A DNA stretch of 64,000 nt, taken from Auritidibacter sp. Marseille-P8566 (GTDB taxonomy: Bacteria > Actinomycetota > Actinomycetes > Actinomycetales > Microbacteriaceae). Positions 34,977-44,348 of this stretch are shown here, piece by piece. The DNA is taken from positions 117,342 through 181,341 of the forward strand of contig CAMDEE010000003.1 of assembly GCA_945895375.1 (NCBI GenBank), written 5' to 3'. The number at the start of each line of letters is the position of its first letter. Position 1 is the stretch's first letter. The position numbers were made by a program, and so were the translations under genes. The notes under the pieces were generated by a model. The model ran no database searches. It was not told the DNA's origin and saw nothing but the letters and a program-made list of their open reading frames with translations.

Positions 34977-35737
34977 CAGACCCCCAGAGTTCTTACTCGT
35001 TCAGGAAGAGCGCCTAAAGCTTTGACCAATCTAAAAGCCAAGAGTGATGCGACAAGCCCGATAACTAAAACTGCAATACCCACTTCGGTTTGAAATGCAA
35101 TGGCGGTCTCAGGTCGCAAACTCAATAGCACTAGAACTAACCAAGGCGCTAACACTGCTAACTTCGCTGTTCCTAAGATCCAGTTCTGTTTGACCTGAAT
35201 CTCTGTCCAGGTAGCGTTTTCCAATCTCAGTTGAAGAGATTGATTTCTAAGTGCATTTAGGTATCCCCGGCCTCCAGAAGCACTAGCCAATCTGGTTATC
35301 TCAACGAACCGATCAGCTACAGGATTAGCCAACCTAGCTTTGAGGTTGTCAAGGCTCTGCGTAAAGGCAACTCCTGCGCTCAGGTCCTTCTCAAATTCCA
35401 AAAGAGCCCAGGCTAACTTGGGAGGTGCAAAAGAGACTGAATCCAAGATGGCCTGCTCAAGTGAAGCACCTGCCCAGGCAGCTGAGTGAATGGAATCTAA
35501 GTACTTAGGCCATTGGCTATTTGCTTTGAAGCTCTCGGCCTTGATTTTGTTTTGGAAAGTATCAACAAGTTGAACAGCAACACAGAAACAAACACTGCTG
35601 GCAATCAAAAGAGAGTTGGTAATTAGAGTCAAAAGAGTCAGCGAAAGAACTAGCGCAGCCATGACCAAAAGAACGAATTGGGCTGGTTGAATTCTCGAAA
35701 TGCCGGCAGCACTCAGGCTATTGGCGATCTTTCTCAA
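34976..35737 (-). CDS. tadB: Tad pilus inner-membrane platform protein TadB
   Basis: A 253-residue F-domain protein with two N-terminal TMs (about 22-62), a cytoplasmic F domain (GASLEQAILDSVSFAP, SAGVAFTQSLDNLKARL) and two C-terminal TMs. It overlaps tadA by 4 bases and tadC by 1 base. It forms the platform with TadC on which TadA acts. Confidence 0.87.
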   Translation of the reverse strand: MRKIANSLSAAGISRIQPAQFVLLVMAALVLSLTLLTLITNSLLIASSVCFCVAVQLVDTFQNKIKAESFKANSQWPKYLDSIHSAAWAGASLEQAILDSVSFAPPKLAWALLEFEKDLSAGVAFTQSLDNLKARLANPVADRFVEITRLASASGGRGYLNALRNQSLQLRLENATWTEIQVKQNWILGTAKLAVLAPWLVLVLLSLRPETAIAFQTEVGIAVLVIGLVASLLAFRLVKALGALPERVRTLGV

Positions 35738-36819
35738 AGGCTCACCTCAATCCAAGTTTCAATTCCCCTAGATTGGATTACTTGAGCAACTCTTCTCTTG
35801 CCAGAACTATCCATCTCACAGTGAACAACTAAACCAATTGTTCTCTCAACGGTTTGGGAGACGAATAGTGAGGGTATGTTCTCTCCCGCTAGAAGAGGTA
35901 GCAGCTTTAGTTTCTCTAAAGCATCAAAGGCCGAGTTAGCGTGAATAGTGCAAAGACCAGCAATACCTGAGTTCAGAGCAATTAGTAGATCTAGTGCCTC
36001 TGCTTGTCTTACTTCGCCTATTACTAATCGACCTGGTCTCATACGCAAGGCTTCCTTTACTAACCTGCGAAGAGTTATCTCCCCTACTCCCTCAAGGTTT
36101 GCTTGTCTTGCCTGTAAAGCAACCCAGTCAACATAGTTGGTTCTAATCTCAAAAGTTTCTTCAACACTTACTAGACGCTCGCTCAGGTGACCAACATTCA
36201 AAAGAGCACAAAGCATTGTTGTCTTGCCTGCTTGAGTGGCACCGGAAACCAGAATGTTTATTCCTAGCTGGAATTGTTCAGTGAGAAAACTAGCCATAGC
36301 CTGGCTCATCGAACCAAGAAGAACTAGATCCTCAAGAGAATAAACCTTGGTTGGAAACTTTCTAATGTTTACTGACCAGTGCTCGCGGGTCACATCAGGG
36401 ATAACAACGTGCAGCCTGGAACCATTGAGCAAAGTTGCATCAACAAATGGTTCAGAACGATCTAGCCTTCTGCCAGAATCCCGCAGCATTCGCTCAACAG
36501 CTTGCCTGACATCTAATGCGGTTAGGTTCAGATCCAGCCTTCTGGTCTTTGAGCTTTCAAAGATGAAGACCTGATCTGGAGCGTTGATCCAGATCTCTTC
36601 AATGGCAGGATTAGCAATCAAATCATCCAGTTGGCCATAGCCAGACATTGCGCTTCTAACCTCCCCTGCCAGAGTTGCCTCCACGGACTGAGATAGACCT
36701 TGGCTAGTTTCATATGCTTCATCAATGGCCTGAGCGATGGCTTCATCAAGGGAATTAGGGCTAGAAACCAAGATAGAGCGTGCTCGCTCTGTGATACCTA
36801 GGACTGCTTCTTGGGCCAT
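35734..36819 (-). CDS. tadA: Tad pilus assembly ATPase TadA/CpaF
   Basis: A 361-residue secretion ATPase of the VirB11/CpaF type. Visible motifs are the N-terminal helices, IEEIWINAPDQVFIFE, Walker A GATQAGKTT, Asp-box-like VSVEETFEIR, Walker B RLVIGEVRQAEALDLLIALN and the His box GLCTIHANS. It is the first gene of a seven-gene pilus operon running to 33151. No TadZ or prepilin peptidase gene is next to it, so those functions would lie elsewhere in the genome. Confidence 0.94.
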   Translation of the reverse strand: MAQEAVLGITERARSILVSSPNSLDEAIAQAIDEAYETSQGLSQSVEATLAGEVRSAMSGYGQLDDLIANPAIEEIWINAPDQVFIFESSKTRRLDLNLTALDVRQAVERMLRDSGRRLDRSEPFVDATLLNGSRLHVVIPDVTREHWSVNIRKFPTKVYSLEDLVLLGSMSQAMASFLTEQFQLGINILVSGATQAGKTTMLCALLNVGHLSERLVSVEETFEIRTNYVDWVALQARQANLEGVGEITLRRLVKEALRMRPGRLVIGEVRQAEALDLLIALNSGIAGLCTIHANSAFDALEKLKLLPLLAGENIPSLFVSQTVERTIGLVVHCEMDSSGKRRVAQVIQSRGIETWIEVSL

Positions 36820-36903
36820 AGCCCATGTTTACAAATCCTTAGAAAATCTGCTTTGGTTCTCCACAGGCAGAGCATTGATTTTTGGCATAGAATAGGAAGG
36901 CTC

Positions 36904-36987
36904 GCGGGAGTGGCGAAATTGGCAGACGCACTAGATTTAGGTTCTAGCGCCCTTGGCGTGTGGGTTCAAGTCCCACCTTCCGCACCA
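36904..36987 (+). tRNA. tRNA-Leu(UAG)
   Basis: A long-variable-arm tRNA of 84 nt with encoded CCA. The acceptor arms GCGGGAG and CTTCCGC pair with one G-U. The anticodon arm is CTAGA-TTTAGGT-TCTAG, giving anticodon TAG. The variable arm is CGCCCTTGGCGTG, and the T-loop reads GTTCAAG. A -10-like TAGAAT at 36888-36893 lies 10 bases upstream. It reads leucine CUA and other CUN codons. Confidence 0.96.
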
Positions 36988-36996
36988 GCAACAATA

Positions 36997-37022
36997 AAAG
37001 CTGGCCCTTTAGGGCTGGCTTT
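36997..37022 (+). terminator. Terminator of tRNA-Leu, shared with the convergent protease
   Basis: AAAGCTGGCCC (36997-37007) pairs with GGGCTGGCTTT (37012-37022) around TTTA. Two T/G oppositions are G-U wobbles on the plus-strand RNA but C/A mismatches on the minus strand, so it mainly serves the tRNA. The plus strand continues ATTTGTTT. Confidence 0.8.
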
Positions 37023-39135
37023 ATTTGTTTAATTTCTGAACTGCAAGAACAGCAGCTTCGGCATCGATAATCCCAATTCCGCACTCACCGGTAGTCAAGA
37101 TAGAACCATCGTTCATCTCAGTATCTACCATCTGATATTCACAGTCAGAGTCTGGGTTGAATGAACTAGCTGTGCCACTGAGTATGTCCCAAACTTGATC
37201 GACAGTAATGCTTGGCCTGATGGAATACATCAACGCAACAACACCAGCAGCTATTGGTGAAGCCATGCTGGTTCCCTGTTCACCACCGTAAGTGGCTCTC
37301 CCTGGTGTTGTCTTTCCGTCGTTGATAGTTGACCAGATAAGACCATCAGCCGTTTTATTGATGCCGACTCTGTCATCACCTCCAGGAGCAGAGATGTCAA
37401 CGCCGATGAATATTTCTTGTGTTCTCGAGTAACCACCGTAGTTGCTGAAATAAGAGCGATCTCCTGTGATACCGGTTGCACCAATAGTTATGTTGCCGTA
37501 GCAGTTGCCAGGATAAGAGCTAGTCGCGAACTTATTGTCATTACCAGCTGATGTCACAATCGTGACGTTTCTGCGCTTTGATTCATCAATAGCAAGCTGA
37601 GTTGGAGAATTGGAGTAACAAGTGGAAAAAGAAGATGAACCAATCGATAGGTTGATGACTTTGGCTGGTTTGGGATTCAGTGGGATGCCATTTATCTTTA
37701 CTCCCATAGCCCAGTTGATTCCAGCCGCAATGTCGCTCTCTGACCCGCCTTTGATTCCAAGAACCCTAACTGGCAAGATCTTTACATTAGGTGCTATGCC
37801 TGAGATCCCTATTTCATTAGATTCGGCTGCAACTATTCCTGCAACGTGGGTTCCATGCCAAGAACTAGGGGTTGTGGTTCCAACAAAATCCCCTGGGTCT
37901 GAGGCATCTGCATCTCGACCATTACCGTCTCTAGAGTTGCTTGGATCGGTAATCATGTCGTAGCCAGCAAGCATGTTGGCATCCAAGTCTGGATGGCTTG
38001 TAATGCCTGTGTCCAAAACTGCTACCACGATGCTCGGGCTACCCTTAGCAACCTTCCAAGCCTCTGAGGCATTGATCCCGTACTCCCCATCCAGATACCA
38101 CTGCTGGTCTATCATCGGATCTAAAGTGTCCGTCACTGGTAAAGATGATGCTGAACCACGTTTGTTTGTAGCGGTGACAACTACTTGATACCGCTTGGCT
38201 GCCTCCAGCCCACTCAAATTACAAGAAACGCCAGATGAAGAACAGTTCGCTTCAGATGAGTCTGGTGCTGTTGCTGTGACTGTGTAAGTAACTGGTAAAC
38301 CACCACGATCAACCAGGCTTTGGGTTACCCAAGAAACAAGTGTGTTTGCTGAAGTGATGTTTCCTGCTGACTGCAGGATTGGGGCGTTAGGCAATCCGGT
38401 TGGAATAGTTTTAGCAACCAAAGAGTCCTTGCTGATTGCCATGTATTTGGAATTGCTGGTCTTGGTAATGGTTGCAACTTTGAATCGAGCTTCTTCACCT
38501 GCGATAAGGCCTGTAGAAATGAGCCTGGATGTCGCTCTACTTTTGGTGTTACTAACAATGACTACATACTTTTCTAAAACCTTGTCATAGCGACTAATGC
38601 GATAGCCCCATAAAAGACCGCCACTTAGTTTTTGAGGCGCTGTCCAACTGAGAGTGACTCTTGCCTTATCAGGAAAACTTGCTGACCAGCTATCTTTTGC
38701 AACAACCTTGGTTGGAGCAGGGCTTGCTTTTAGAACTGCAAGCTTTGGTGTTGACAAGTTGTATCTCGCTTTGGTCAGAAAGTGATCTAGATAAACCGCT
38801 TCAACACTTGGGCTTTTGGCAACCTGATTAGCAACCTCCAAAGCCTCAACTTCGGTTAGTTGTGTTTCAAACTTTGCAGAATGCATGCCCAAGCCAATGT
38901 CTACACCAGGGATTAGTTTCTCTTTCGCTAAGTTCAGAGAAACTTGTTTACCGAACACATCAACAGGCACAACACCAGCACGGTATTTGATCACTAAGCC
39001 AACGACTGGCTCATCTTTATAAGCAGGGTCACTTGAAACGGTTGCAGTGCCAACAGAAGAAACCAGGGCCGTTAGGTAGCCGAGAGCCAGTAGCAGCACT
39101 AGCGCTATCGCCGTTATCTTCGTACCCCGCTTCAT
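37021..39135 (-). CDS. Secreted subtilisin-like serine protease (S8) with internal FnIII-like domains
   Basis: A 704-residue exported protease. Residues 1-35 form a signal peptide or anchor. Residues 40-125 look like an inhibitor_I9-type propeptide (SPSVEAVYLDHFLTKARY). Two fibronectin type III-like domains follow (about 150-245 and 250-340). The S8 catalytic domain occupies about 345-704, with D375 (VAVLDTG), H427 (WHGTHVAG), N532-region SAGND and S623 (GTSMASP). Placing FnIII modules between propeptide and catalytic domain is unusual; they more often follow it. Several cysteines in the catalytic domain suggest disulfides. No C-terminal sorting signal is seen, so it may be released. Its target is unknown. 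Confidence 0.92.
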   Translation of the reverse strand: MKRGTKITAIALVLLLALGYLTALVSSVGTATVSSDPAYKDEPVVGLVIKYRAGVVPVDVFGKQVSLNLAKEKLIPGVDIGLGMHSAKFETQLTEVEALEVANQVAKSPSVEAVYLDHFLTKARYNLSTPKLAVLKASPAPTKVVAKDSWSASFPDKARVTLSWTAPQKLSGGLLWGYRISRYDKVLEKYVVIVSNTKSRATSRLISTGLIAGEEARFKVATITKTSNSKYMAISKDSLVAKTIPTGLPNAPILQSAGNITSANTLVSWVTQSLVDRGGLPVTYTVTATAPDSSEANCSSSGVSCNLSGLEAAKRYQVVVTATNKRGSASSLPVTDTLDPMIDQQWYLDGEYGINASEAWKVAKGSPSIVVAVLDTGITSHPDLDANMLAGYDMITDPSNSRDGNGRDADASDPGDFVGTTTPSSWHGTHVAGIVAAESNEIGISGIAPNVKILPVRVLGIKGGSESDIAAGINWAMGVKINGIPLNPKPAKVINLSIGSSSFSTCYSNSPTQLAIDESKRRNVTIVTSAGNDNKFATSSYPGNCYGNITIGATGITGDRSYFSNYGGYSRTQEIFIGVDISAPGGDDRVGINKTADGLIWSTINDGKTTPGRATYGGEQGTSMASPIAAGVVALMYSIRPSITVDQVWDILSGTASSFNPDSDCEYQMVDTEMNDGSILTTGECGIGIIDAEAAVLAVQKLNK

Positions 39136-39178
39136 GCTCTTACTCTAAACCCAACGTCTGAGAGGAGTCTGAAGTTAA

Positions 39179-39754
39179 TCACAGACTTTTCTGTAAAAGG
39201 ACTGTTCCCAACCAGCGGTTGAACTTGAAGCCCACCTTGGCTAGATGCCCCTGCTTCTTGAACCCGAAAGCCTCATGCAGAGCGATAGAGGTATCTGCTC
39301 CTTTGTCGCTGATGACAGCAACGATTTCTCTAACCCCAGCGGCCTTAGATTGAGCAATCAGTTCAGCAAGCAACTTCGTTCCAAGGCGCTTACCAATAGC
39401 AGCAGGTCTTAGATAAATGGTGTTTTCAACGGTTCGTCTATACGCAGCTTTTGCTCGCCATGGAGCAACGTAGGCAAATCCCAACACATCCCCTGAAGCC
39501 GATTGAGCAACTATAAAAGGAAGATCTAAACCATTGAGGTATTCAAGTTTGTCTAGCCAGGTTGCCTCTGTGGTCTTTTCAATATCAAAGGTGACTACTG
39601 AGTTGATGACGTAGTAGTTATAGATGTCAGTGATCTCTTTGACGTCGTCTTTAGTGGCAGGTCGCAAAGTAGAGTCCTCAACGGATATCTCTTGGCTACC
39701 CTTGGACTTTAGTAACTTAACTAAACGCCAACGCGATTCTGAATCTAGAGGCAA
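39179..39754 (-). CDS. GNAT N-acetyltransferase, phosphinothricin-acetyltransferase-like
   Basis: A 191-residue protein with an N-terminal extension of about 30 residues and then a PAT/YncA-like GNAT domain. Typical motifs are STLRPATKDDVKEITDIYNYYV, VLGFAYVAPWRAKAAYRRTVENTIYL, the acetyl-CoA loop AAIGKRLGTKLL and HEAFGFKKQGHLAKVGFKF. Such enzymes acetylate small amines, including methionine sulfoximine-type compounds. The real substrate is unknown. It follows ung by 12 bases and may be co-transcribed with it. Confidence 0.85.
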   Translation of the reverse strand: MPLDSESRWRLVKLLKSKGSQEISVEDSTLRPATKDDVKEITDIYNYYVINSVVTFDIEKTTEATWLDKLEYLNGLDLPFIVAQSASGDVLGFAYVAPWRAKAAYRRTVENTIYLRPAAIGKRLGTKLLAELIAQSKAAGVREIVAVISDKGADTSIALHEAFGFKKQGHLAKVGFKFNRWLGTVLLQKSL

Positions 39755-39766
39755 ATCATCACTTCC

Positions 39767-40426
39767 TTATAGGGACCAATCTACTGGCTCTAAACCTAGA
39801 GCAACTAAATGTTCATTGGTTTTACTAAAAGGTTTAGATCCAAAGAAACCTCGATAGGCAGACAGTGGAGATGGGTGAGTCGACTCTAGCAAGACACATC
39901 TCTTACTAGCCCCTGCAGCTATGTGTCTTCCAAGCTCAATGGCTGGTGTTCCCCAGAGAATGAACACTAGGTCATTTCGGTTTGCTAGTTCCCTTAGAGC
40001 TGCTGCTGTGAACTCATCCCAACCCAACTTTGAGTGAGCTCCTGCCTTACCAATCTGAGTAGTGAGGGTTCTATTTAGGAGTAAGACCCCTTGGTCAATC
40101 CACTTAGAGAGATCGGCTTGAGTCTTAGCCTCTATACCTAGATCGCTTTCAAGTTCTTTCATGATGTTGACCAGGCTTCTAGGCATCTTGCTGTCTGCGT
40201 TCATAGCAAAAGCCAAGCCAACTGCATCCCCTTTAGTTGGATACGGGTCTTGCCCGATAATCACAACCTTTACCTTGCTTGGGTCTTGCTCAAAAGCCCT
40301 CATGACTGAAGGCAAATCTGGGGTAACGTCAATTTCCCTGTTCACCCTGTCCTCTATCTGTCTGAGCACAGGTTCTAGCTGGGCAAGCCAGGCTTGCCAA
40401 TTAGGGTGCATCGCTTCAAAGAACAT
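39767..40426 (-). CDS. ung: Uracil-DNA glycosylase
   Basis: A 219-residue family 1 UDG that removes uracil from DNA. The water-activating loop VVIIGQDPYP places the catalytic Asp at D60. The Leu-intercalation loop is HPSPLSAYRGFFGSKPFSKTN, and LLLNRTLTT is the uracil pocket. The ATG at 40426 has no Shine-Dalgarno sequence, and TACGAT lies 6 bases upstream, so it is probably leaderless. It is divergent from the M20 amidohydrolase gene. Confidence 0.96.
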   Translation of the reverse strand: MFFEAMHPNWQAWLAQLEPVLRQIEDRVNREIDVTPDLPSVMRAFEQDPSKVKVVIIGQDPYPTKGDAVGLAFAMNADSKMPRSLVNIMKELESDLGIEAKTQADLSKWIDQGVLLLNRTLTTQIGKAGAHSKLGWDEFTAAALRELANRNDLVFILWGTPAIELGRHIAAGASKRCVLLESTHPSPLSAYRGFFGSKPFSKTNEHLVALGLEPVDWSL

Positions 40427-40498
40427 AAGTAAATCGTAGGCATAAACTTATGGATACCAAGTGCCAAAATTAGGACTACCTCCTAGAAAGAAGATGTC

Positions 40499-41707
40499 AT
40501 GGACCAGAACGAACTCAAAGCCCAAGCTAACGCTAAGCAAGATCACCTAGTTTCAGTTAGACGTGCTTTGCACCAAGTTCCTGAATTTGGTCTGGACCTT
40601 CCAAAGACCCTGGCTATTGTCCTCAAAGAAGTTGAAGGCTTAGGTGAAGTAACCCTAGGTAAAGATATGACTGCTGCTGCAGTAGTTATTAGAGGTAGCC
40701 AGCCTGGTCCAACAGTTCTACTTAGAGCAGACATGGACGCTCTTGCTGTTGAAGAAGATACCGGTTTAGATTTCGCATCAACCAATGGATACATGCATGC
40801 TTGTGGTCACGATCTACACATGGCTATGGGTATCGGTGCAGCTCATCTAATTGCAGAGAACAAAGACAAGCTCAAAGGTAATGTCGTGATGTTCTTCCAG
40901 CCTGGTGAAGAAGGTCACGATGGAGCAGGACTCATGCTTGCTCAAGATATGCACCTAGCTTCAGGTGAAATGCCAATAGCTGCATTTGGTTTGCACGTAT
41001 TCTCTATTCCTGAACCAGGTTTGTTCCTATCTCGTAAGGGAACCATGATGGCTTCTGCAGGAGATATCTTGGTAACTCTCAAAGGTCGTGGTGGTCACGG
41101 TTCTATGCCTTGGGCAGCTAAAGACCCAATCACAGGAATGATTGAAATCCTAAGTTCATTGCAGTCATACATTGCTAAGAACTTTGATGCCCTAGACCCT
41201 ATCGTTCTAAACGTTGGTTGGATCAAGGCAGGTAATGATCACACCACCAACATCGTGCCTGAGACAGTGAGCTTCGGAGCAACCGTTAGATCATTCTCTA
41301 AAAAGGGTTATGACGATACTCGCACCAAGATTCCTGCTTTCATCAAGTCCATGGCAGCAGCCTTTGAACTCGATGCAGAGATCGAATTCACCCCTGCAAC
41401 CAAGGTGCTTATCAATGACCACCCATCAGTTGACCGTGTTGAGCGTGTAACCAAGGAACTCTTCGGAGATACCCGTTACATCACAATGCAGCAGCCAATC
41501 CCAGGTGGTGAAGACTACGCCAGCATCGTTGAGGTAATCCCAGGAGCATTCGTCTTCCTAGGTGCAGCCTTCCCAGGCACTAAGCCTGAAGAGCGTGAGG
41601 CTAACCACAGCAATAAAGCCAAGTTCGATGAAAGTGTTCTAGCCGATGGAGCCGCTCTACTAGCAGCCCTAGCTTTTGACACTCTGAATGAGGCAGCTGC
41701 TAAATAA
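40499..41707 (+). CDS. M20 family metal-dependent amidohydrolase
   Basis: A 402-residue two-domain peptidase/deacylase of the hippurate/IAA-amino acid hydrolase group (M20D). Metal-binding motifs are LLRADMDAL, MHACGHDLHMAM, FFQPGEEGHDGA and FGLHVFSIPEPG, with a C-terminal metal histidine in REANHSNKAKFD. The central dimerisation domain contains LKGRGGHGSMPWAAKDPI. It probably cleaves N-acyl amino acids, but the substrate is not determined. AGAAAGAAG upstream of the ATG is a possible ribosome-binding site. metY follows 114 bases later. Confidence 0.92.
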   Translation: MDQNELKAQANAKQDHLVSVRRALHQVPEFGLDLPKTLAIVLKEVEGLGEVTLGKDMTAAAVVIRGSQPGPTVLLRADMDALAVEEDTGLDFASTNGYMHACGHDLHMAMGIGAAHLIAENKDKLKGNVVMFFQPGEEGHDGAGLMLAQDMHLASGEMPIAAFGLHVFSIPEPGLFLSRKGTMMASAGDILVTLKGRGGHGSMPWAAKDPITGMIEILSSLQSYIAKNFDALDPIVLNVGWIKAGNDHTTNIVPETVSFGATVRSFSKKGYDDTRTKIPAFIKSMAAAFELDAEIEFTPATKVLINDHPSVDRVERVTKELFGDTRYITMQQPIPGGEDYASIVEVIPGAFVFLGAAFPGTKPEEREANHSNKAKFDESVLADGAALLAALAFDTLNEAAAK

Positions 41708-41821
41708 GCACCCTTACCTACAGGTAAACAAAAGTTACATAAAGTTTCAGTCCAATGTTGGGCATTGAAGGGTTTTTCCTTACCCTTAGAACACACTTCA
41801 CAACAACCAAGAGAGAACACT

Positions 41822-43120
41822 ATGAGCAACCAACCTTCAGAATGGGGATTCGAAACAGCACAGATTCACGCTGGCGCTACCCCAGATCCAACAACCAATG
41901 CTGTTGTCACACCTATCTATAACACCACCGCGTATGTCTTCAACTCATCTGAGCATGCGGCTAAGTTGTTTGGACTAGCTGAGTTTGGAAACATCTATAC
42001 CCGCATCATGAACCCAACTCAGGATGTTGCTGAAAAGAGAATTGCTGCTCTTGAGGGTGGAACTGCTGCCCTACTACTCTCTTCAGGTCAGGCCGCTGAG
42101 ACTTTTGCAATTCTAAACATTGCTCAAGCAGGAGATCACATTGTTTCTTCATCATCCATTTATGGTGGAACATACAACCTCTTCAAATACACCTTGCCAA
42201 AGCTAGGTATTGAAACAACCTTCGTCGAAGATCAGGATGATGCAGAAGCTTGGGCTGCTGCAGTTAGACCTAACACCAAGGCTTTCTTTGCTGAAACTAT
42301 TGGAAACCCTAAGGTCAACATTCTGGACATCCAGAAGGTTGCCGATGTTGCCCACAAAGCAGGAGTTCCCCTAATCGTGGATAACACTGTTGCTACTCCT
42401 TACCTAGTTAGACCACTTGAGCATGGAGCAGACATAGTTATTCACTCTGCTACTAAGTTCCTTGGTGGTCACGGCACAGTAGTTGCCGGTGCAATCGTTG
42501 ATGGTGGAAAGTTCGAATGGTCTAAATCAGATAAGTTCCCAGGACTTACTACTCCAGATGAGTCTTACCACGGAGTGAACTACACAGCAGCTCTAGGTGA
42601 TGGTATTGCATACATCATCAAGGCAAGAGTTCAACTACTTCGTGACCTTGGTTCATCTATTGCTCCAGCAAGTGCTTGGCAGTTACTTCAGGGAATTGAA
42701 ACTCTGAGCCTAAGAGTTGAAAGACATGTTGAAAACGCTAAGAAGGTTGCTAACTGGCTAGCTGCTCACCCGCAGGTGGAGTCAGTGAACTACGCAGCAC
42801 TGCCAACATCCCCTTGGTTCGAAGCAGCTAAGAAGTATGCCCCTAAGGGACCAGGTGCCATCGTCTCATTCGAAATCAAGGGTGGTAGAGAAAAGGGAGC
42901 TAACTTCGTTGACTCACTACAACTCTTCTCACACGTAGCCAACATTGGTGATGTTAGATCTCTTGTGATTCACCCTGCCTCAACTACACACTCTCAGCTA
43001 ACTCCAGAACAGCAGCTAACTGCTGGTGTTACCCCTGGGCTTATCAGATTGTCTGTAGGTTTAGAGTCCATCGAAGACTTGCTTGCTGATCTAGAAACAG
43101 GATTTGCTGCAGCTAAATAG
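41822..43120 (+). CDS. metY: O-acetylhomoserine sulfhydrylase MetY
   Basis: A 432-residue Cys/Met-metabolism PLP enzyme that makes homocysteine from O-acetylhomoserine and sulfide. The N-terminal GFETAQIHAGATPDP and YVFNSSEHAAKLFGL are typical of MetY. The PLP lysine is K212 in HSATKFLGGHGT, and VDNTVATPYLVRP precedes it. The chosen ATG at 41822 removes 19 residues of an upstream in-frame extension and has AGAGAG upstream. metX follows 22 bases later. Together they form the direct-sulfhydrylation route to homocysteine. The 114-base leader contains small hairpins but no recognisable SAM riboswitch. Confidence 0.95.
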   Translation: MSNQPSEWGFETAQIHAGATPDPTTNAVVTPIYNTTAYVFNSSEHAAKLFGLAEFGNIYTRIMNPTQDVAEKRIAALEGGTAALLLSSGQAAETFAILNIAQAGDHIVSSSSIYGGTYNLFKYTLPKLGIETTFVEDQDDAEAWAAAVRPNTKAFFAETIGNPKVNILDIQKVADVAHKAGVPLIVDNTVATPYLVRPLEHGADIVIHSATKFLGGHGTVVAGAIVDGGKFEWSKSDKFPGLTTPDESYHGVNYTAALGDGIAYIIKARVQLLRDLGSSIAPASAWQLLQGIETLSLRVERHVENAKKVANWLAAHPQVESVNYAALPTSPWFEAAKKYAPKGPGAIVSFEIKGGREKGANFVDSLQLFSHVANIGDVRSLVIHPASTTHSQLTPEQQLTAGVTPGLIRLSVGLESIEDLLADLETGFAAAK

Positions 43121-43142
43121 GAAAGCCAACCACACACTATAA

Positions 43143-44348
43143 ATGGAATTCCAAACACCTGAGGACACCGTTCCCTCTGAGCTCATTACCGAAGAGCTTG
43201 CCCGACAACTAGTTGGCAAGCCTAAGGCAACTGGTGCTTGGCGGGACGGTGATCCAACCGGTGATAGATCTTTTGCAAATCTAGGAACTGTTGGTTTGGA
43301 ATCAGGCAAAGAACTTAGCCAAGTAAAACTTGCATTTGAATCTTGGGGAACCCTAAATGCAGATGCCTCAAATGCTGTCTTGGTTCTGCATGCACTTACC
43401 GGTGATTCACATGCTGTTGGCAAAGCAAGCAAAGAACATCCAACTGAAGGTTGGTGGAGTGAACTCATCGGTCCAGGGCTAGCTATCGATACCGATAAAT
43501 ACTTTGTTGTTGCACCTAATGTTCTTGGTGGCTGCCAAGGTTCAACCGGTCCAGCCTCTCTGGATAAATCAGGAAAAGAGTATGGTTCAAGATTTCCTTA
43601 CCTAAGCATTAGAGATCAGGTAAGTGCTCAGGTAGCACTAAGTGATTTACTTCAGATTGATTCTTGGCATGCCATCATCGGTGGCTCTATGGGTGGGATG
43701 CATGTCTTGGAGTGGGCTATCAGCTATCCCAAGCGAGTGAATCGTATTGCTGTGATAGCCGCCCCTGCTGTTACCTCAGCAGATCAGATTGCTTTGAACT
43801 CAGTTCAGATTGAAGCCATCAAAACAGACCCGAACTTTGCTAAAGGTAACTACTATGACGCTAAAGCAGGTCTTGGCCCTCATGCAGGCCTTGCACTAGC
43901 CAGAAGAATGGCGCTACTGAACTATCGCTCACCTAGTGAACTCAATGAGAGATTTGATAGAAGTTGGCAGAGTGAGATTAGCCCATTGGGTGATGGTGGC
44001 CGCTACGCTGTTGTCTCTTATCTAGATTTTCACGGCAATAAGTTCACTAGAAGATTTGATGCCAATTCATACATCACACTTCTCGAAGCCATGAACTCCC
44101 ACGACATTGGTCGAGGTAGAAAGTCAGCCAAAGCTTCACTCAACAAAATCAAAGCCAAGACCTTGGTTATCGGTATCGATAGCGATCGACTATTCCCTAT
44201 CGAGAATCAACGCTTTATTGCAGAGAACATTACCGCAGAGTTGGTTGGCGGCAAGCTACACACCATCAAGAGTGAATACGGTCACGATGGGTTCCTAATC
44301 GAACACAAAACAGTAGGGCCGCTTTTAGCTAAGCTACTGAGCTCTTAG
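43143..44348 (+). CDS. metX: Homoserine O-acetyltransferase MetX
   Basis: A 401-residue alpha/beta-hydrolase-fold acyltransferase. LVLHALTGDSHAVG, VVAPNVLGGCQGSTGPAS and the nucleophile elbow GGSMGGM (S182) are clear. The Asp (GIDSDRLFP) and His (YGHDGFL) of the triad are near the C-terminus. It produces O-acetylhomoserine for MetY directly upstream. Its end overlaps the convergent GT87-like gene by 20 bases. Acetyl versus succinyl specificity is inferred from family and from pairing with metY. Confidence 0.95.
   Translation: MEFQTPEDTVPSELITEELARQLVGKPKATGAWRDGDPTGDRSFANLGTVGLESGKELSQVKLAFESWGTLNADASNAVLVLHALTGDSHAVGKASKEHPTEGWWSELIGPGLAIDTDKYFVVAPNVLGGCQGSTGPASLDKSGKEYGSRFPYLSIRDQVSAQVALSDLLQIDSWHAIIGGSMGGMHVLEWAISYPKRVNRIAVIAAPAVTSADQIALNSVQIEAIKTDPNFAKGNYYDAKAGLGPHAGLALARRMALLNYRSPSELNERFDRSWQSEISPLGDGGRYAVVSYLDFHGNKFTRRFDANSYITLLEAMNSHDIGRGRKSAKASLNKIKAKTLVIGIDSDRLFPIENQRFIAENITAELVGGKLHTIKSEYGHDGFLIEHKTVGPLLAKLLSS

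Noticed and set aside
41708..41821. SAM riboswitch expected before metY-metX
   Set aside because: The 114-base leader has only a small TTACCT/AGGTAA hairpin and an AAGGGT/ACCCTT repeat. None of the conserved SAM-I, SAM-II or SAM-IV core sequences were seen.
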